In this document: piece by piece, positions 63,232-64,000 of the stretch
Layout: every line of letters starts with the position of its first letter
Position numbering within the stretch: position 1 is the stretch's first letter
Assembly (NCBI GenBank): GCA_910575795.1
Contig: CAJTGE010000004.1
Location: 1 to 64,000 of the forward strand
Origin: Clostridiaceae bacterium
GTDB taxonomy: Bacteria > Bacillota > Clostridia > Lachnospirales > Lachnospiraceae
Direction: 5' to 3'
DNA length: 64,000 nucleotides
The notes under the pieces: model-generated
Databases searched by the model: none
The model's input: only the letters and a program-made list of their open reading frames with translations
Told to the model about the DNA's origin: nothing
Made by a program: the position numbers and the translations under genes

Positions 63232-63239
63232 CCATACTT
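63232..63239 (+). promoter_or_regulatory. CCATACTT motif, copy 5
   Basis: Within GCGTTTCCCATACTTAAAG, 33 bp before ATG 63265 and 58 bp after a terminator. Confidence 0.55.
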
Positions 63240-63264
63240 AAAGAAAACAGGGAGGTGCTTTTTT

Positions 63265-64000
63265 ATGGGAAGCAGATTTTTGAATATCACAGAAAAATAT
63301 AAAGATCCGGGGATGTTTCTCAGCAAGTTGGAAAAAGTAAACAGCCAAATGGAAACATGTTACCAATCGATTGACCATTTCAATGGGAACAGTTTTATCG
63401 GGAAGTTCCAGACAGCCATTGGGACAGACCCGTACAGTCGCTTGAGGGTCTGCAGGGATGAGTGGAGCAAGCTGACGGGACAGCTCCATCCCTTCATCAG
63501 TGGCAGGAACGGGGATCCGGCATACCTGTCATCATTCTTAAAAGAAAATAAACTGCATTCCAGCATCAATACTGACTTCTACCATGTCCCTGAGTCCAGC
63601 ATCAATAACGCCTATTCCTATTATAAATCGGACTGTACTCTGGGACATTCCTGGCTGGTAAAACGGGACGCTGCGACACATCTGGAGCAAATTGTCCCTA
63701 AAAAAGCGGAAATCTGGACACATATCTGCCACAGCGGCGCACGCCAGATTGCGGAAAATGGTATTTCCATCGATACAACACAGGATGGAGGCAGGGTTAA
63801 TCTGGAGCGGAACCTTTCCCATTACGGGGACATGGGGCATGTCATGGCGGCCATGAACGTTGGGATCGGGTACAAGGGAGCGACCAATATATTCCTCTGC
63901 GATATTGAAAGCGAAGAGAAGGCGAAGGTTAATTCCATAGAAATAGAACCTGGGATACACCGTTCCTGTTATCTGTCCCCTGAACACATCTGCGCCGTAC
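63265..64000 (+). CDS. Partial cargo protein, runs off the window
   Basis: ATG 63265 after GGGAGGTGC; 245 codons open to the last base with no stop. Starts MGSRFLNITEKYKDPGMFLS; later NTDFYHVPESSINNAYSYY, HSGARQIAENGISIDT and HRSCYLSPEHIC. No family recognised. Clean codon use, own motif and ribosome site support a real gene. Confidence 0.7.
   Translation, partial: MGSRFLNITEKYKDPGMFLSKLEKVNSQMETCYQSIDHFNGNSFIGKFQTAIGTDPYSRLRVCRDEWSKLTGQLHPFISGRNGDPAYLSSFLKENKLHSSINTDFYHVPESSINNAYSYYKSDCTLGHSWLVKRDAATHLEQIVPKKAEIWTHICHSGARQIAENGISIDTTQDGGRVNLERNLSHYGDMGHVMAAMNVGIGYKGATNIFLCDIESEEKAKVNSIEIEPGIHRSCYLSPEHICAV

Larger units (their letters stand above)
49655..64000. mobile_element. sigG-intervening element (left part, continues past window end)
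   Basis: Begins at the break in sigG. Contents: large serine recombinase, a 58-aa gene beside it, then rightward-reading small cargo genes and a truncated group II intron. Only one end is in the window, so it is at least 14.3 kb. The arrangement (recombinase reading toward the interrupted sigma gene, stop codon 25 bp from it) parallels the sigK skin elements of Bacillus and Clostridioides. Programmed excision is inferred, not shown. Confidence 0.8.

Noticed and set aside
54149..63239. CCATACTT motifs as sigma-G promoters
   Set aside because: The core resembles the -10 CATACTA, but no GHATR box lies 17-18 bp upstream in any of the five copies.

Overview
The window is chromosomal DNA of a spore-forming, Gram-positive member of the Clostridia, most likely Lachnospiraceae (Enterocloster/Lachnoclostridium-like). 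The evidence is a division/cell-wall (dcw) cluster running into spoIIGA-sigE, a spoIIA operon next to a spoVA operon, a Spo0E-like regulator, DUF6020/YfhO-type membrane proteins and cell-wall-binding-repeat secreted proteins. Core genes are GC-rich. Two segments look acquired: an AT-rich stretch at about 17.6-21.4 kb and a mobile element from about 49.66 kb to the end. No rRNA, tRNA or CRISPR array was recognised.

Layout. 0-1.5 kb: a DUF6020-like membrane protein whose first codons are split by an 11-G tract. 2.0-8.7 kb: a TetR repressor divergent from a secreted repeat protein, an MMPL exporter and a secreted coiled-coil partner. 8.7-13.7 kb: an AAA/PD-(D/E)XK protein, folC, a small coupled ORF and a TPR membrane protein. 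14.0-17.6 kb: spoIIAA-spoIIAB-sigF, then a consensus sigma-G promoter, a small membrane ORF and spoVAA-AB-AC. The operon stops at spoVAC. 17.6-21.4 kb: AT-rich remains of a Gabija-type defence pair (gajA internally deleted and frameshifted, gajB truncated), a DUF3791/DUF3990 toxin-antitoxin-like trio and other broken genes. 21.4-28.4 kb: secreted proteins (one with a G9 tract between its -35 and -10 boxes), a decayed YfhO-like gene, a polyprenyl-phosphate-type glycosyltransferase and a chemoreceptor. 28.5-31 kb: a small anchored protein, ychF and a Spo0E-like gene. 31-44.5 kb: mraZ-rsmH-ftsL-pbp-spoVD-mraY-murD-ftsW-murA-ftsQ-ftsZ. 44.5-46.1 kb: a gene-poor region with two inverted copies of a palindromic repeat and a 43-bp tandem repeat. 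46.1-48.8 kb: spoIIGA-sigE and an acyltransferase.

The most striking feature is at 49.65 kb. sigG, the late forespore sigma factor gene, is present only as its 3' two-thirds. It is cut immediately before the VPM residues of the conserved STYAVPM segment, and a large serine recombinase gene ends 25 bp away. Everything from there to the window end appears to be a sigG-intervening element of more than 14.3 kb, arranged like the sigK skin elements. Its cargo is a run of small proteins of unknown function, several with zinc ribbons, plus a 5'-truncated group II intron. Five of the cargo units share an upstream CCATACTT motif, and three of those motifs follow a clear terminator directly. If excision is developmentally controlled it would restore sigG in a sporulating cell and so switch on sigma-G targets such as the spoVA operon in this same window; that is inference. 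The missing 5' third of sigG should lie to the right of the window.
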